Source of the DNA: CAVVFX01 sp963747535
GTDB taxonomy: Bacteria; Acidobacteriota; Terriglobia; Bryobacterales; Bryobacteraceae
Direction of reading: 5' to 3'
DNA length: 64,000 bases
NCBI GenBank assembly: GCA_963747535.1
Contig: CAVVFX010000017.1
Location: forward strand, 620,001-684,000
Of this stretch, positions 1 to 9,009 are shown piece by piece. Each line of letters opens with the position of its first letter. The stretch's first letter is position 1. The position numbers were made by a program, and so were the translations under genes. The notes under the pieces were generated by a model. The model was not told the DNA's origin. It searched no databases and saw only the letters and a program-made list of their open reading frames with translations.

Positions 1-1
1 G

Positions 2-1330
2 GATCGACCAGCAGCCGAAATCGGCGGAATCCTACTTGGCCGCCGGGAGTCTGACCACTCGATCTCCATTAAGACCTTCGAACTCGTTTCGTCTGAACAT
101 CGCCGCGGCATGACATTCACGCTGTCAGGCGCCGACAAACGGAGACTCGAGCAGCGCCTCCGTGCGCGCCATCGCGGCTTGCAACCGGTGGGCTCGTTTC
201 GAACCCACCTTCGCCAAGGCCTCTACATGGATCAATATGACTTCGACGTGATGCAAGAATATTTCGCGGCATCGACGGATGTCATGCTGTTGATCCGCCC
301 CACGGATTGGCACGCCGGCTTCTTTGTCTGGGAAGAGGGCGACATCAGCCGGCAGAAGAGCTACGCGGAATTCCCCTTCGATCCCACCGCCTTACAGCTG
401 AGCTTTGATAAGCCGGCAAAGCCTGAACCCACGGTCGCGACAGCGCCTCGTCAGGCCTCCTTACTCCCTTCTCCACGAAGATTGCCGACGCTGATGAAAG
501 CCGGCCTGATCTCTGCAACCGCCGGACTGGCTGCGGTCCTCGCCTTTTACACCCACGGACATCGCGTTCCCAATTCGGCCCACGAGACATTGCCGGCAGC
601 GTCTCCGACGACTATCCTCCCCGCCCGGAACCCGCTACCCCGCGTGGACGCCGTCAATCCCCCCGTCGATCCGGACATCAATCCCCTGAATGCCCAGCCA
701 GACAACCAATATGAATTGCACGTGAAAATCCCCAGCAAGCCTTCACCTTTCCCCAAAGCGGTAGCTCGCACCGAACCGAATCCGACCTCAGCCCCGCCGC
801 GTTCACTGCGACAGGCTGCAACGCCGCTTCCCCAGCCGGCGACTCCTCCGGAGCCTCCCCAACCCATTCAAACAGCAAGTATTACTCCGACTCCGGCGGT
901 AGCCCAAATGATCCTTCGACCCGTGCGGCCGGCCTTCGTCTCCGAGGTCTCGCTGGAACCTTCCCAACCGGGAATACTCCGCCGTGGGATCCATCATGTT
1001 CCGGTTCTGAATCTTTTTGGACGCCACAATTACAAATCCGGAAGCGACTTCGCTCCAGCCCGGCCCGTCCGCGAGGTCAGACCGCGGCTTCCCGAGGACG
1101 TGCAGCAGGAAGGTCCGCAGCATCCCGACGTGGATATTAAAGTCTGGATTGATGAAACCGGCCAGGTCACCAAGGCCGAGTTGCTGTCAGACCACGTCGA
1201 CCCGGAGATCGCCGACGTCGCGTCAAATGCCGCTTACAAGTGGACCTTTGAGCCCGCCCGGCTCTCCGACCGGCCAGTATCCAGCGAAATGGTGATGCAT
1301 TTTCGCTTTGTTCCGAAACAAAGCTACTGA
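2..1330 (+). CDS. JAMM-like/TonB C-terminal fusion protein (5' partial)
   Basis: The reading frame is open from the first bases, so the gene starts upstream of the window and the ATG at 110 is internal. Domains in order: a JAB/MPN-like region (EIGGILLGR near residue 6, then an R-T-H-L...D-x2-D stretch around residues 68-81 with JAMM spacing); one membrane segment (LISATAGLAAVLAFY, about residues 170-185); a long Pro/Ala/Thr-rich linker; and a TonB-C-like end with DIKVWIDETGQV and YKWTFEPAR motifs. The first JAMM histidine is Arg and the Ser is Asp, so metalloprotease activity is unlikely. Inferred role: envelope-spanning sensor or energy coupling. It converges on, and overlaps by 7 bp, the ATPase gene at 1324. 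Confidence 0.75.
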   Translation, partial: DRPAAEIGGILLGRRESDHSISIKTFELVSSEHRRGMTFTLSGADKRRLEQRLRARHRGLQPVGSFRTHLRQGLYMDQYDFDVMQEYFAASTDVMLLIRPTDWHAGFFVWEEGDISRQKSYAEFPFDPTALQLSFDKPAKPEPTVATAPRQASLLPSPRRLPTLMKAGLISATAGLAAVLAFYTHGHRVPNSAHETLPAASPTTILPARNPLPRVDAVNPPVDPDINPLNAQPDNQYELHVKIPSKPSPFPKAVARTEPNPTSAPPRSLRQAATPLPQPATPPEPPQPIQTASITPTPAVAQMILRPVRPAFVSEVSLEPSQPGILRRGIHHVPVLNLFGRHNYKSGSDFAPARPVREVRPRLPEDVQQEGPQHPDVDIKVWIDETGQVTKAELLSDHVDPEIADVASNAAYKWTFEPARLSDRPVSSEMVMHFRFVPKQSY

Positions 1331-1923
1331 ATGGTGCTCTGACCCTCAACACCCATATCGGTACCCAGGACATTGCGGTTGATGTGCTTGTCCAGATTGA
1401 TGACATACGTCTCTTTGGCGTCGATCAGCACCGGCGAGTGCGTGGCGCAGATGATGCGGAAGTTCTTCTGGTCAGCGAGTTCCAGCAACATTTTGAGGAT
1501 TCGCCGCTGGTTCGATATCGATAGTGCCATTTCAGGCTCGTCGAGCAGCAGCACGGTTCCATCAGGGAAGGACGGGAAGGTCTGGTTGAACATGGACAGC
1601 ATCACCTGCCCGTGGCTCGCCATTCTCAGGAATTCCTGCATCTCCGGCTGGTCCTTGAATAAATCCATCTGCATGCGAGGGTTGTGCTGCTCGGCATCGA
1701 ACAGGAAAACCTTGCCGATCTTCACTCCGCCCGCATCCAGCCTATAGACGTAGTTCTCGACTGTCTCACCGCGCAGCGCGTAATAGATCGAGTGCAGCAG
1801 GGTCGACTTGCCCGAGCCATTCTCGCCAGTCAACATCACCACGGGATGGGAAAGGTCCACGATCATCGGCATGTGGAAATTGAGGTTCACGAACACGGGA
1901 TGCCCAAGAATCTTTAGATACAT
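1324..1923 (-). CDS. Small ABC/AAA-type ATPase
   Basis: This 199-residue soluble P-loop ATPase has Walker A GENGSGKST at residues 33-41, Walker B VLLLDEPE and a switch histidine in CATHSP. The short insertion between the Walker motifs places it with the AAA_15/AAA_21-like ATPases that resemble ABC ATPases, rather than with a transporter that has a membrane partner. It lies 22 bp after the CcoI gene on the same strand, so it is probably the last gene of the respiratory operon. What it acts on cannot be read from the sequence. No nuclease partner of the OLD/Septu type is adjacent. Confidence 0.8.
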   Translation of the reverse strand: MYLKILGHPVFVNLNFHMPMIVDLSHPVVMLTGENGSGKSTLLHSIYYALRGETVENYVYRLDAGGVKIGKVFLFDAEQHNPRMQMDLFKDQPEMQEFLRMASHGQVMLSMFNQTFPSFPDGTVLLLDEPEMALSISNQRRILKMLLELADQKNFRIICATHSPVLIDAKETYVINLDKHINRNVLGTDMGVEGQSTIQ

Positions 1924-1945
1924 GTGAAACTCAAGGATACCGTGC

Positions 1946-4354
1946 TTAAGTTGTCCGGCTAAGCCGAAGTGCGTTCGCAGTTACGCAGATGCTCGACACT
2001 ACCATCGCCGAACTGGCCAGGATCGGGTTCAGTAGGCCGAACGACGCGATCATCAGGCCGACACTGTTATAGCTGAATGCCCAGAACAGATTCTGCCGGA
2101 TCACGCGCAACGTGCGCCGGGACAGGAAGAGCATCTCGACCACCCGCCCGAGGTCGTTCTTCATGAGCACAATCGTCGCGGCCTTCATGGCGAGATCGGT
2201 ACCGCCCCCCATCGCGATGCCAAGGTTCGCTTTAGCCAGCGCTGGTGCGTCATTGATTCCATCCCCGATCATCGCGACCGTCAACCCGCTGCGCTGCAAC
2301 TCTTCAATCAGTTCCGATTTACCGCCTGGCAAAACCTCGGACCGAAACTCCTGGGCACCCACGGCCCGGCTCGCCCAGCCTGTCGCTGCGGCGGAATCGC
2401 CAGACACCACCATCGTCCGAACGCCCAAGGAATGGAGCTTTTCAACCAGTTCGCGAGCCTCCGGCCGTATGCGATCGCCGAACACCAGACGTCCCGCGAT
2501 GACCCGGTCCCAACCGTAGTAGACGACGGTGCGTCCCTCACTGCTTTCCGGGTCAGGCTCCATTTCAACACCGTCAAACAACTTCCAACTACCCACTGAT
2601 AAGCGGCCGACACCGATCAGGCCACTGATCCCGAGTCCGCGATGCACTTCAATCCCCGAGGCAACCAAAGGTCTCCATCCGGGCGCTCCCTCTACCTGGG
2701 AAAGGCGCTCCATTACCGCGTGGCCCAAAGGATGCTCGGAAAACCGCTCCACCGCGGCGATCATCGGCAAGTCTTCTTCCGGCGCTTCCAGTAATTCGAA
2801 CCGCCCTTGGGTGATCGTCCCGGTCTTATCGAGTACTACCGCATCCAGTCGGCGGATGGTTTCGAGGACCCGCGCATCACTGATCAGGATTCCGCGGCGC
2901 GATGCATAACCTACAGCCGCAGTCAGCGCCAGAGGCGTCGCGATTCCCAACGCGCACGGGCACGCGATCACCAACACCGAGACCGCTCGCAGCACATCGC
3001 CCGTAAACACGGCCAGGACTGCGGCGAAGACAATCACCAGGGGCACTGCTATCCGCGCGGCCTTGTCAGCGTTGCGCTCGATCTCGGACCGCTTGCCCAA
3101 AGCGCTCTCCACCGAACGGAGAATCTGGGCCAAGGTGCTGGTCTCGCCGACCGCGGTGGCGGACACCCGCAGCACCCCTCCCTGATTGATGCTGCCGCCC
3201 GTGACCTTGTCCCCAGCCCGCTTGGCGACCGGCGTTGACTCGCCTGTCAGCAGCGACTCATCGGTGTGCGACTCGCCTGCAACGATCAGGCCATCCGCCG
3301 GTATCCGCTCGCCGGCCTTCACCAGGAAGATGTCATCGGCTTTCAAGGCTTCGATGTTGACGAACCTCTCGCCCCCACCATTCGATGCCGTGGCATCCAG
3401 CACGCGCGCTTTTCGCGGCATGGTTTCGTAGAGCCCGGCAATCGCGGCCGCGGTCTTCTCTTTCGCGCCTCGCTCGATCCACTTGCCTAACAGTGTCAAC
3501 GCCGTGATGCCGCACGCCAGGTCAAAGTAAATGTGATTGGACCCGCGAAACGATTGATACGTGCTGTAGGCGAACGCCGTAATGATCCCGATTGCTAAGA
3601 GCGCCTCCAACCGGATCGCGCCGTTCATCAGGCCGCGCCATGCCAGGCGAAAAATCGGCCTCGCTGAGTACAGCACCACAGGCGCGGCCAGAGCCATCAC
3701 CACAAAAGGGAGGTAGGGCCGGAGGTTCACCGGCACGCCGCCGAAATGTCCCGCGTACACGGAAAAGTTCAACAGCATCACGTTGACCCAGAGAAATAAC
3801 GCCACGCCTAACCGGATCAACAGGTCCTTACGCTCGGCTTGCGATTGATTGGTGCCTTCCCCATACTCCGACACTCCGTAACCGAGGGAGGTGATCCGCC
3901 CTTCGAGGTATCCGGGCGGCGTGTACCGGGGATCGTACTGTACCTTAATCAGATCCGAAGCGAAGTAGACTTCGGCCGAAATGACGCCCCGCTCTTTCTG
4001 TAACGTATGCTCGATCAACCAGGCACAGGCTCCGCACCACATGCCGGAGACGCGCAGCATCTTCTCGCGGACCACGCCTCCGCCGGGTAAGTCCCTCGGC
4101 GGACTCTCACGTTCCGGACGCTCCCGCGTCGAAATCAGCCCCAACTCCAGGCTCCGCTTGAACAGCTCGGTTTCACGCGGGTCCACGCCGGGCTGAAGCA
4201 CTCCGCTTTCGCGCAGGATCGCGTGGACGTTCAGGCAACCGGTGCAGCAGAAAGCCAACGTCTCAAGGTCGCCCTTGCGCTCGATTGGCTTCGATCCGCA
4301 ATTCAGCCCGCACAGGGAACAAAGGGTCGCCAATTTACTCTCCACTGAGACCAC
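1946..4354 (-). CDS. ccoI: Copper-translocating P1B-type ATPase, CcoI/FixI-like
   Basis: This 802-residue cation pump probably exports copper across the inner membrane for cbb3 oxidase assembly. The N-terminus has a cysteine-rich domain (CSLCGLNC and FCCTGC), then a heavy-metal-associated domain with GMWCGACAW. The membrane CPC motif is in IACPCALG, the phosphorylated Asp in DKTGT, and the hinge in GDGINDAPAL. The double N-terminal metal region is typical of CcoI/FixI rather than CopA. It sits downstream of CcoG and a small membrane peptide, the usual ccoGHIS neighbourhood. Confidence 0.92.
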   Translation of the reverse strand: MVSVESKLATLCSLCGLNCGSKPIERKGDLETLAFCCTGCLNVHAILRESGVLQPGVDPRETELFKRSLELGLISTRERPERESPPRDLPGGGVVREKMLRVSGMWCGACAWLIEHTLQKERGVISAEVYFASDLIKVQYDPRYTPPGYLEGRITSLGYGVSEYGEGTNQSQAERKDLLIRLGVALFLWVNVMLLNFSVYAGHFGGVPVNLRPYLPFVVMALAAPVVLYSARPIFRLAWRGLMNGAIRLEALLAIGIITAFAYSTYQSFRGSNHIYFDLACGITALTLLGKWIERGAKEKTAAAIAGLYETMPRKARVLDATASNGGGERFVNIEALKADDIFLVKAGERIPADGLIVAGESHTDESLLTGESTPVAKRAGDKVTGGSINQGGVLRVSATAVGETSTLAQILRSVESALGKRSEIERNADKAARIAVPLVIVFAAVLAVFTGDVLRAVSVLVIACPCALGIATPLALTAAVGYASRRGILISDARVLETIRRLDAVVLDKTGTITQGRFELLEAPEEDLPMIAAVERFSEHPLGHAVMERLSQVEGAPGWRPLVASGIEVHRGLGISGLIGVGRLSVGSWKLFDGVEMEPDPESSEGRTVVYYGWDRVIAGRLVFGDRIRPEARELVEKLHSLGVRTMVVSGDSAAATGWASRAVGAQEFRSEVLPGGKSELIEELQRSGLTVAMIGDGINDAPALAKANLGIAMGGGTDLAMKAATIVLMKNDLGRVVEMLFLSRRTLRVIRQNLFWAFSYNSVGLMIASFGLLNPILASSAMVVSSICVTANALRLSRTT

Positions 4355-4395
4355 CTGGCTTTGCTGCTAGCGGACGTGGCAGCGATTGCGAACTT

Positions 4396-4536
4396 CTATT
4401 TCGTAGCGACAGCATTCGTCGGATGGCCATCCTGATCCAGAAAAATCGGATGAGACTGTCGCGCGATCCCGTAGCAAACCATCAGGATGACACAAAAGGT
4501 CGTAAAGACCACCCCAAGAAACCAAGCCATTTTCAT
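4396..4536 (-). CDS. 46-residue single-span membrane peptide in cbb3 maturation cluster
   Basis: A short frame starts with ATG at 4536 behind a purine-rich GGAAAGGAAAG stretch. It encodes a peptide whose first two thirds form one hydrophobic helix (WFLGVVFTTFCVILMVCYG), followed by a short polar tail with HPIFLDQDG. It lies 5 bp after the CcoG stop and 41 bp before CcoI, the slot where ccoH or ccoS occurs in other bacteria. It is far shorter than CcoH and lacks the CcoS tail, so no family is assigned. Position, ribosome site and membrane helix support a real gene. Confidence 0.6.
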   Translation of the reverse strand: MKMAWFLGVVFTTFCVILMVCYGIARQSHPIFLDQDGHPTNAVATK

Positions 4537-4541
4537 AAGTT

Positions 4542-5861
4542 TTACTTTCCTTTCCGCGGCATGATGAACGTTGTGTCGAGCGAATAGACGTCGCCGCCAG
4601 GCTGCGTGATCGCGCGAAAGTGGAAATGAGTGACAAAGTCGGGAGTTTCGGCGCCTGAAGGAACCGCTACTGCAATTAGTTCTTCCGTGGTTTGTCCGGG
4701 ATTGACTGCGATGGTCGAGGAACCGACGATATGGGCCTGGTCCAGACCCTGGAGATCCAATTGCACGCTGGCGTTCTTACGAGTTCGATTGCCCACGATG
4801 ATCCGGAACTTGTTCAGAGTCGCTCCCGACGCGTCCCTGGTAAACAGCACACTACGGTCGGCCGCGACCCGCACGAATACCGGCGTCCGCATCGACAGAG
4901 CCACCGATAAGCCCCCGCCGTAACAGAGAATCACGCCCAGCACGATCGCGCGCTTGGCATCGCGTATTCCCATTTTCTTGTACCACGGTTCTTTTGCGCC
5001 CACCCGTACGCCTTGTTCGCCCCACGCCATGTGGATCAGCCCAGGTTTGCCGAGCCGCGCCAATACTTCGTCGCACGCGTCGATGCATTCGCCGCAGTGG
5101 ATGCACTCGATCTGAAAAGGCGACTTGCGAATGTCGATCCCCATGTGGCAGATCCGGACGCATTTCTTGCATTCGATGCATTGGTGTCCTTCGTCGCGAT
5201 AGTGAACCAGCAGCGTATTCTTGTCGCCGAGCATCCCTTGCAGATATCCGTACGGACAGACCGAAGTGCAAAATCTCTGGCGAAGAAATGCGAAATCAAT
5301 AAAGGTGATGAGGGTCGTCACTGCGCCGGCAATGCCGCCGGCAGTCACAATATCGAGAACCATTAAGCGCTTCAGCAGGTCGCGCGGCTCAACAAAATAG
5401 GAGATGAAGACGAACGCCAGCACCACCGACGCAGCCGCGAGGATAAAGTAAAACGCCGCTCCCGATACGATGGCCCGGCGCTTGGGCGTCCAGTCGATAA
5501 ACCGCTTTTTCACCCGCCGCTCGATCCAGTTCTGCAAGGTCAGAGAGGCTTCGCTGAAGATCATCTGCGGACAGGTATAGCTGCAGTACAGGCGGCCGAA
5601 GATCATCGAAACCGCGATGATGCAGAACAGCAGGAACATCATGGTGAGAAAGATGATGCCGAACTCGCTGATCCAAAGTTCCTGTCCCGCGAAGTAGAAA
5701 CGCTCCTTAGGGATGTCGAAACGGACCACGTCGAAAAACGGCAGGGCGCAGAAGATCAGGAAGCAGATCAGGTGCATCCGTTTGCGGCCGGCGTGATAGC
5801 CCTTAGGCGGCTGGATCGGAACCGGACGGCCGGGTCTTGGTCTGGGGGTGGTGGGGGTCAT
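4542..5861 (-). CDS. ccoG: Cytochrome c oxidase accessory protein CcoG (FixG)
   Basis: This 439-residue membrane iron-sulphur protein belongs to a family reported to reduce Cu(II) to Cu(I) for cbb3 oxidase. Membrane helices begin near residue 25, followed by YCSYTCPQM. Two ferredoxin-like cysteine clusters follow (CIECKKCVRICH and CIHCGECIDAC), and a C-terminal periplasmic FixG_C beta domain ends in LDTTFIMP. The start is the ATG at 5861, which overlaps the upstream stop by four bases (ATGA). The frame stays open for 134 more codons upstream, but that stretch is the shadow of the permease gene. Confidence 0.93.
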   Translation of the reverse strand: MTPTTPRPRPGRPVPIQPPKGYHAGRKRMHLICFLIFCALPFFDVVRFDIPKERFYFAGQELWISEFGIIFLTMMFLLFCIIAVSMIFGRLYCSYTCPQMIFSEASLTLQNWIERRVKKRFIDWTPKRRAIVSGAAFYFILAAASVVLAFVFISYFVEPRDLLKRLMVLDIVTAGGIAGAVTTLITFIDFAFLRQRFCTSVCPYGYLQGMLGDKNTLLVHYRDEGHQCIECKKCVRICHMGIDIRKSPFQIECIHCGECIDACDEVLARLGKPGLIHMAWGEQGVRVGAKEPWYKKMGIRDAKRAIVLGVILCYGGGLSVALSMRTPVFVRVAADRSVLFTRDASGATLNKFRIIVGNRTRKNASVQLDLQGLDQAHIVGSSTIAVNPGQTTEELIAVAVPSGAETPDFVTHFHFRAITQPGGDVYSLDTTFIMPRKGK

Positions 5862-6508
5862 AGGTGCATCAGACAGATTGGCTTCAATCCGCGCCAGATG
5901 AGTGCCACTCCCATGAGCGTCACGCCCGCTGCCGCGAGGGGTGCGCTGTGCTTGCCAAACCAGCGCAGAAAAGTTGTGGAGAACAGCCCGAGAGCCAGCA
6001 GCGGCACGGCTGTCCCCAGACCGAACACGAACATATTCGCTGCGCCGGCAGCGGCCGAACCCGCGGACATCGATTTCAACAGCGCCGCGTAGATCAAGCC
6101 GCACGGCAGAAATCCCAACAATGTGCCCAGACCGAATTTCGCCGCGAGGCCCGGGCGACGCAGCAGTTTTCCGGCGCCGCGAATGGGAGCGATTTGGACC
6201 AGTTCCGGCCTGCGCAGCGCACCGAACATGATCAGGCCCGCGATCACCAACAGAATCCCGCACGCCAGCGCCGCCGCTTCCTCAATTCCCGCCAGACGGC
6301 CCAGCGACGCTATGCCGCGTCCGATGATGCCTGCCACCGCGCCCAGTATCGAGTAGGTCAGGATGCGGCCTGCGTTGTAAGCGAGGCAAGTTCCTCTTCT
6401 GTTATCGGTAAGGCTGAATGACAGCACAATTGGCCCGCACATCTGGGCGCAGTGCAGACTGGCCACCAGGCTTAGGCCGAATACCACGGGCAGGTCAGTC
6501 CAGTTCAT
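5858..6508 (-). CDS. SafE/UreH-type permease (putative metal or sulphur exporter)
   Basis: This 216-residue protein has about six membrane helices and an N-terminal HCAQMCGP motif (residues 19-26), the marker of the DsbD-like 'sulfite exporter TauE/SafE / UreH' family. Members encoded next to cbb3 maturation genes are usually suspected of moving copper. It is translationally coupled to CcoG by an ATGA overlap. The closeness to CcoG and CcoI suggests a copper-handling role, but the transported species cannot be read from the sequence. Confidence 0.82.
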   Translation of the reverse strand: MNWTDLPVVFGLSLVASLHCAQMCGPIVLSFSLTDNRRGTCLAYNAGRILTYSILGAVAGIIGRGIASLGRLAGIEEAAALACGILLVIAGLIMFGALRRPELVQIAPIRGAGKLLRRPGLAAKFGLGTLLGFLPCGLIYAALLKSMSAGSAAAGAANMFVFGLGTAVPLLALGLFSTTFLRWFGKHSAPLAAAGVTLMGVALIWRGLKPICLMHL

Positions 6509-6523
6509 CTGGTTTCCCGCTGA

Positions 6524-6640
6524 GTTGGTCTGCCCTACGGGGGCCGGTCACTGGCAGTTTCAGACCCCTTTGGAGCGCGCCGTCGCGGCGTGCTCGCGCG
6601 GCTGAAAGGCGGCTGCAGCCAGGATTGGCTGCCCCACAAT
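6524..6640. repeat. Degenerate dispersed repeats between operon genes
   Basis: The 151-bp gap between the flavoprotein gene and the permease holds pieces of repeats seen elsewhere in the window. TTGGTCTGCCCTACGGG is half of the two-hairpin repeat found at 39453, 43829 and 57281. GGCTGCAGCCAGGATTGGC forms a second imperfect palindrome. This is the only sizeable gap inside the respiratory block, so a promoter or terminator may be present. None is convincing by eye. Confidence 0.45.
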
Positions 6641-6659
6641 TTGCATTTGCAACCATCAT

Positions 6660-8639
6660 TTATGCCCTCGCCGGGAGGGCGTCCTGGCGATACAGCAACT
6701 TCGCATTGCGCACCGGAATGCTGACGCACTCCCGCTGAAACTCGAAGCGCTGCATGGTAATTGCGTGGGTCGGACAGCGCGACGCGCACATCGCACAGCG
6801 GATGCACGTGGACTCGTCTTTGGTCATGACTCCTCCGAGCTCATCCAATTGCTCTGGAGGCAGCGACTTCAGATACTCCGGTGGAACATCCAGATCGCGC
6901 GCCGCGGCGTTCAACCAGTCACCGTCGTTGATCAGCGTGCTGAGCCCGATCAGCCGGATGATCCCTTGCGGGCACACATCCACGCAGCCGTTGCAGGCGA
7001 TGCACGTGGAGGTGTCGAAAATGGTATTCACATTGCATCGCAAGCACCGCGATGCCTGTTCCCGGGCCTGACTTTCCTGAAAAGGCAACTCGACCTGTTC
7101 AATCGAATTCGCGCGGACTCCAGTCTCCAGCACCGGCGGTTCGTGCCGCCCGATCAGGTTCCAGTCGTCGACCATGGTGTAAGCGGCCGGATGCCACTGC
7201 TTCCGCAGAGTGATATCCGTTCGGACGCCGCGTAAATAGTCGTGCATGGACCGCGCTGCCACCTGAGCCGAAGCTACAGCGTGGATAAACAGACGCGGCC
7301 CGTGCGCGATGTCGCCACAGGCGAACACGTCGGGGGCTGTTGTTTGATACGTTTCCGGATTGACTTTAATCAGGCCTCGGGCGGTCTCGACCCCGTCACC
7401 CGGAGATAAAAAGGTGAGCTCCGAAGTCTGTCCGATGGCGAACAGAATGGTGTCGGCTTCGAGGTCTTCGACCTGGCTCTCGTCGAGCACCGGACTGAAC
7501 TTGCCGTTCTCGTCGAAAACCCTGTCGCACCTGACGGTCCGCAGCGCGTAGACTTTGCCGTTGCGGACCAACATCTCTTTGGGCCCGCGTCCATCGTGCA
7601 GATAGATGCCTTCTTCTTCGCCTTCGTCGATTTCACGTTTATCGGCGGGCATCTCATGTCGCTTTTCCAGGCAGACCACGTGGACCTGTTTGTCCGCGCT
7701 CATGCGTAGAACCGAGCGCGCTACGTCGTATGCGGTGTGCTCGCTCCGTTCCATTTCGGCGTCCACATCTTCCCGCGACGCGAGCACGTCGAACGGGCGA
7801 ACGGCCGAGCGCGCTACGTCGTAGGCTACGTTGCCGCCGCCGATCACCACGATCTTTTTGCCCAGCGGCAGAGGCTTACCTTCGTTAAAGCTGCGCAGAA
7901 AATCCAGACCGTCGTATACGTTCGGTGAGTCGGCTCCGGGCAAGGGAAGCTTGCGACCTTTGGGAAGGCCGATGCCGAGAAAGATGGCTTTGAAACCGTC
8001 GCGCCGGAGACTCGCCAAGGTCATGTCGCGACCCAGTTTCATGTTGTACCGGATTTCAACGCCGAGAGAGAGAATGGCTTCGATCTCGTTCTTGACCAGG
8101 TCCCGCGGCAGGCGGAAGACCGGAACACCCGCCGTCAGCATGCCGCCGGCTTCCGTGTAGGCTTCGAACACGGTGACTCTGTATCCAGTGCGGGCGAGAT
8201 CGTGCGCCGCGGTCATTCCCGAAACGCCTGCCCCGATAATTGCAACCTTCTCATAGCTGCCTGGCGCCGCAGGGTCCGGCGGCAGCATCTTCACATTGGC
8301 GAACTCGTGATAGTACTGGAAGTCGCCGGTTTCAGGACCAAACTGTGCAGTCACGAAACCCTTGAGGGCACGGATCGACACCGGCGAATCCACTGCTCCC
8401 CGCCGGCAATTCATCTCGCACGGAGCACCGCAGACCTTGCCGCAGATCGAGGCAAACGGATTGGTCGCTCGCGCGATGCGGTAAGCGTCCCGATAGCGCC
8501 CTTCGGCGATGGCCGTCACATAACCGCAGGCGTCGGTGTGAACCGGGCACGCGTCCTGGCACTTGATCATGCGAACCCAGTAGTCGGTCGCGTCCGGAGG
8601 TTGAATCTGATACAAGGGCGGCTGCCTGATTTCCTGCAT
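6660..8639 (-). CDS. GltD-like FAD/NAD(P) oxidoreductase with ferredoxin domains
   Basis: This 659-residue protein resembles the small subunit of glutamate synthase. An N-terminal Fe-S region has CQDACPVHTDAC and CGKVCGAPCEMNC. It is followed by an FAD site (IIGAGVSGMTAA), an NAD(P) site (VVIGGGNVAYDVAR) and the FAD-closing motif FACGDIAHGP. At the C-terminus are further cysteine clusters: CLRC, then CIACNGCVDVCP and CIRCAMCASRCP. No partner dehydrogenase subunit is adjacent. It is embedded between cbb3 structural and maturation genes, 7 bp from the next gene. A soluble electron source for CcoG-type copper reduction or for the oxidase is an inference from position only. Confidence 0.85.
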   Translation of the reverse strand: MQEIRQPPLYQIQPPDATDYWVRMIKCQDACPVHTDACGYVTAIAEGRYRDAYRIARATNPFASICGKVCGAPCEMNCRRGAVDSPVSIRALKGFVTAQFGPETGDFQYYHEFANVKMLPPDPAAPGSYEKVAIIGAGVSGMTAAHDLARTGYRVTVFEAYTEAGGMLTAGVPVFRLPRDLVKNEIEAILSLGVEIRYNMKLGRDMTLASLRRDGFKAIFLGIGLPKGRKLPLPGADSPNVYDGLDFLRSFNEGKPLPLGKKIVVIGGGNVAYDVARSAVRPFDVLASREDVDAEMERSEHTAYDVARSVLRMSADKQVHVVCLEKRHEMPADKREIDEGEEEGIYLHDGRGPKEMLVRNGKVYALRTVRCDRVFDENGKFSPVLDESQVEDLEADTILFAIGQTSELTFLSPGDGVETARGLIKVNPETYQTTAPDVFACGDIAHGPRLFIHAVASAQVAARSMHDYLRGVRTDITLRKQWHPAAYTMVDDWNLIGRHEPPVLETGVRANSIEQVELPFQESQAREQASRCLRCNVNTIFDTSTCIACNGCVDVCPQGIIRLIGLSTLINDGDWLNAAARDLDVPPEYLKSLPPEQLDELGGVMTKDESTCIRCAMCASRCPTHAITMQRFEFQRECVSIPVRNAKLLYRQDALPARA

Positions 8640-8646
8640 GGGTCAG

Positions 8647-9009
8647 TTAATCCTTGTGCTTCGTGAAGGCGAATTTGAACAGGATGATCGCAAAGACCAC
8701 TACCAGGGCGGTCACAAACCACATGAAGCCCCGGGAGAATCCGGTTACGGCGTTGAACTGTTGGACCAGATGGCCGCGCTCGCTATCGCCCGCATCGCCA
8801 TTAACCCAGATGATGCTGTAGGCGATGCACGACGCGGCGACTACGATGTAAGTGGCTTTCAGGAACGTCGGTACTTCGGTACCTTTGCGCTCCATGATCC
8901 AGCCGCCGGCAATCTCGTGAAGATTGGGGTCAGGTGCTGGAACGGCGGCAGGCTGTGCGGCGGCCGCGGTTCCTGTTGTGCCTGTTGTCGGTACGGTATT
9001 TTCAGCCAT
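8647..9009 (-). CDS. Two-helix membrane protein resembling CcoP N-terminal domain
   Basis: The start chosen is ATG 9009, preceded at 8 bp by GAGGAG; a TTG at 9024 is in frame but lacks such a site. The 120-residue product has an Ala/Pro/Thr-rich N-terminus and two hydrophobic segments (TYIVVAASCIAYSIIW and FMWFVTALVVVFAIILF). No haem-binding CxxCH is present. Position after ccoN-ccoO and the membrane-anchor layout recall the N-terminal membrane part of CcoP without the cytochrome domains. It overlaps the upstream small gene by 8 bp. Confidence 0.7.
   Translation of the reverse strand: MAENTVPTTGTTGTAAAAQPAAVPAPDPNLHEIAGGWIMERKGTEVPTFLKATYIVVAASCIAYSIIWVNGDAGDSERGHLVQQFNAVTGFSRGFMWFVTALVVVFAIILFKFAFTKHKD

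Noticed and set aside
5862..6263. N-terminal extension of CcoG to 6263
   Set aside because: The extra 134 codons lie antisense-free but wholly inside the permease gene in another frame, and the ATGA overlap gives a proper start.
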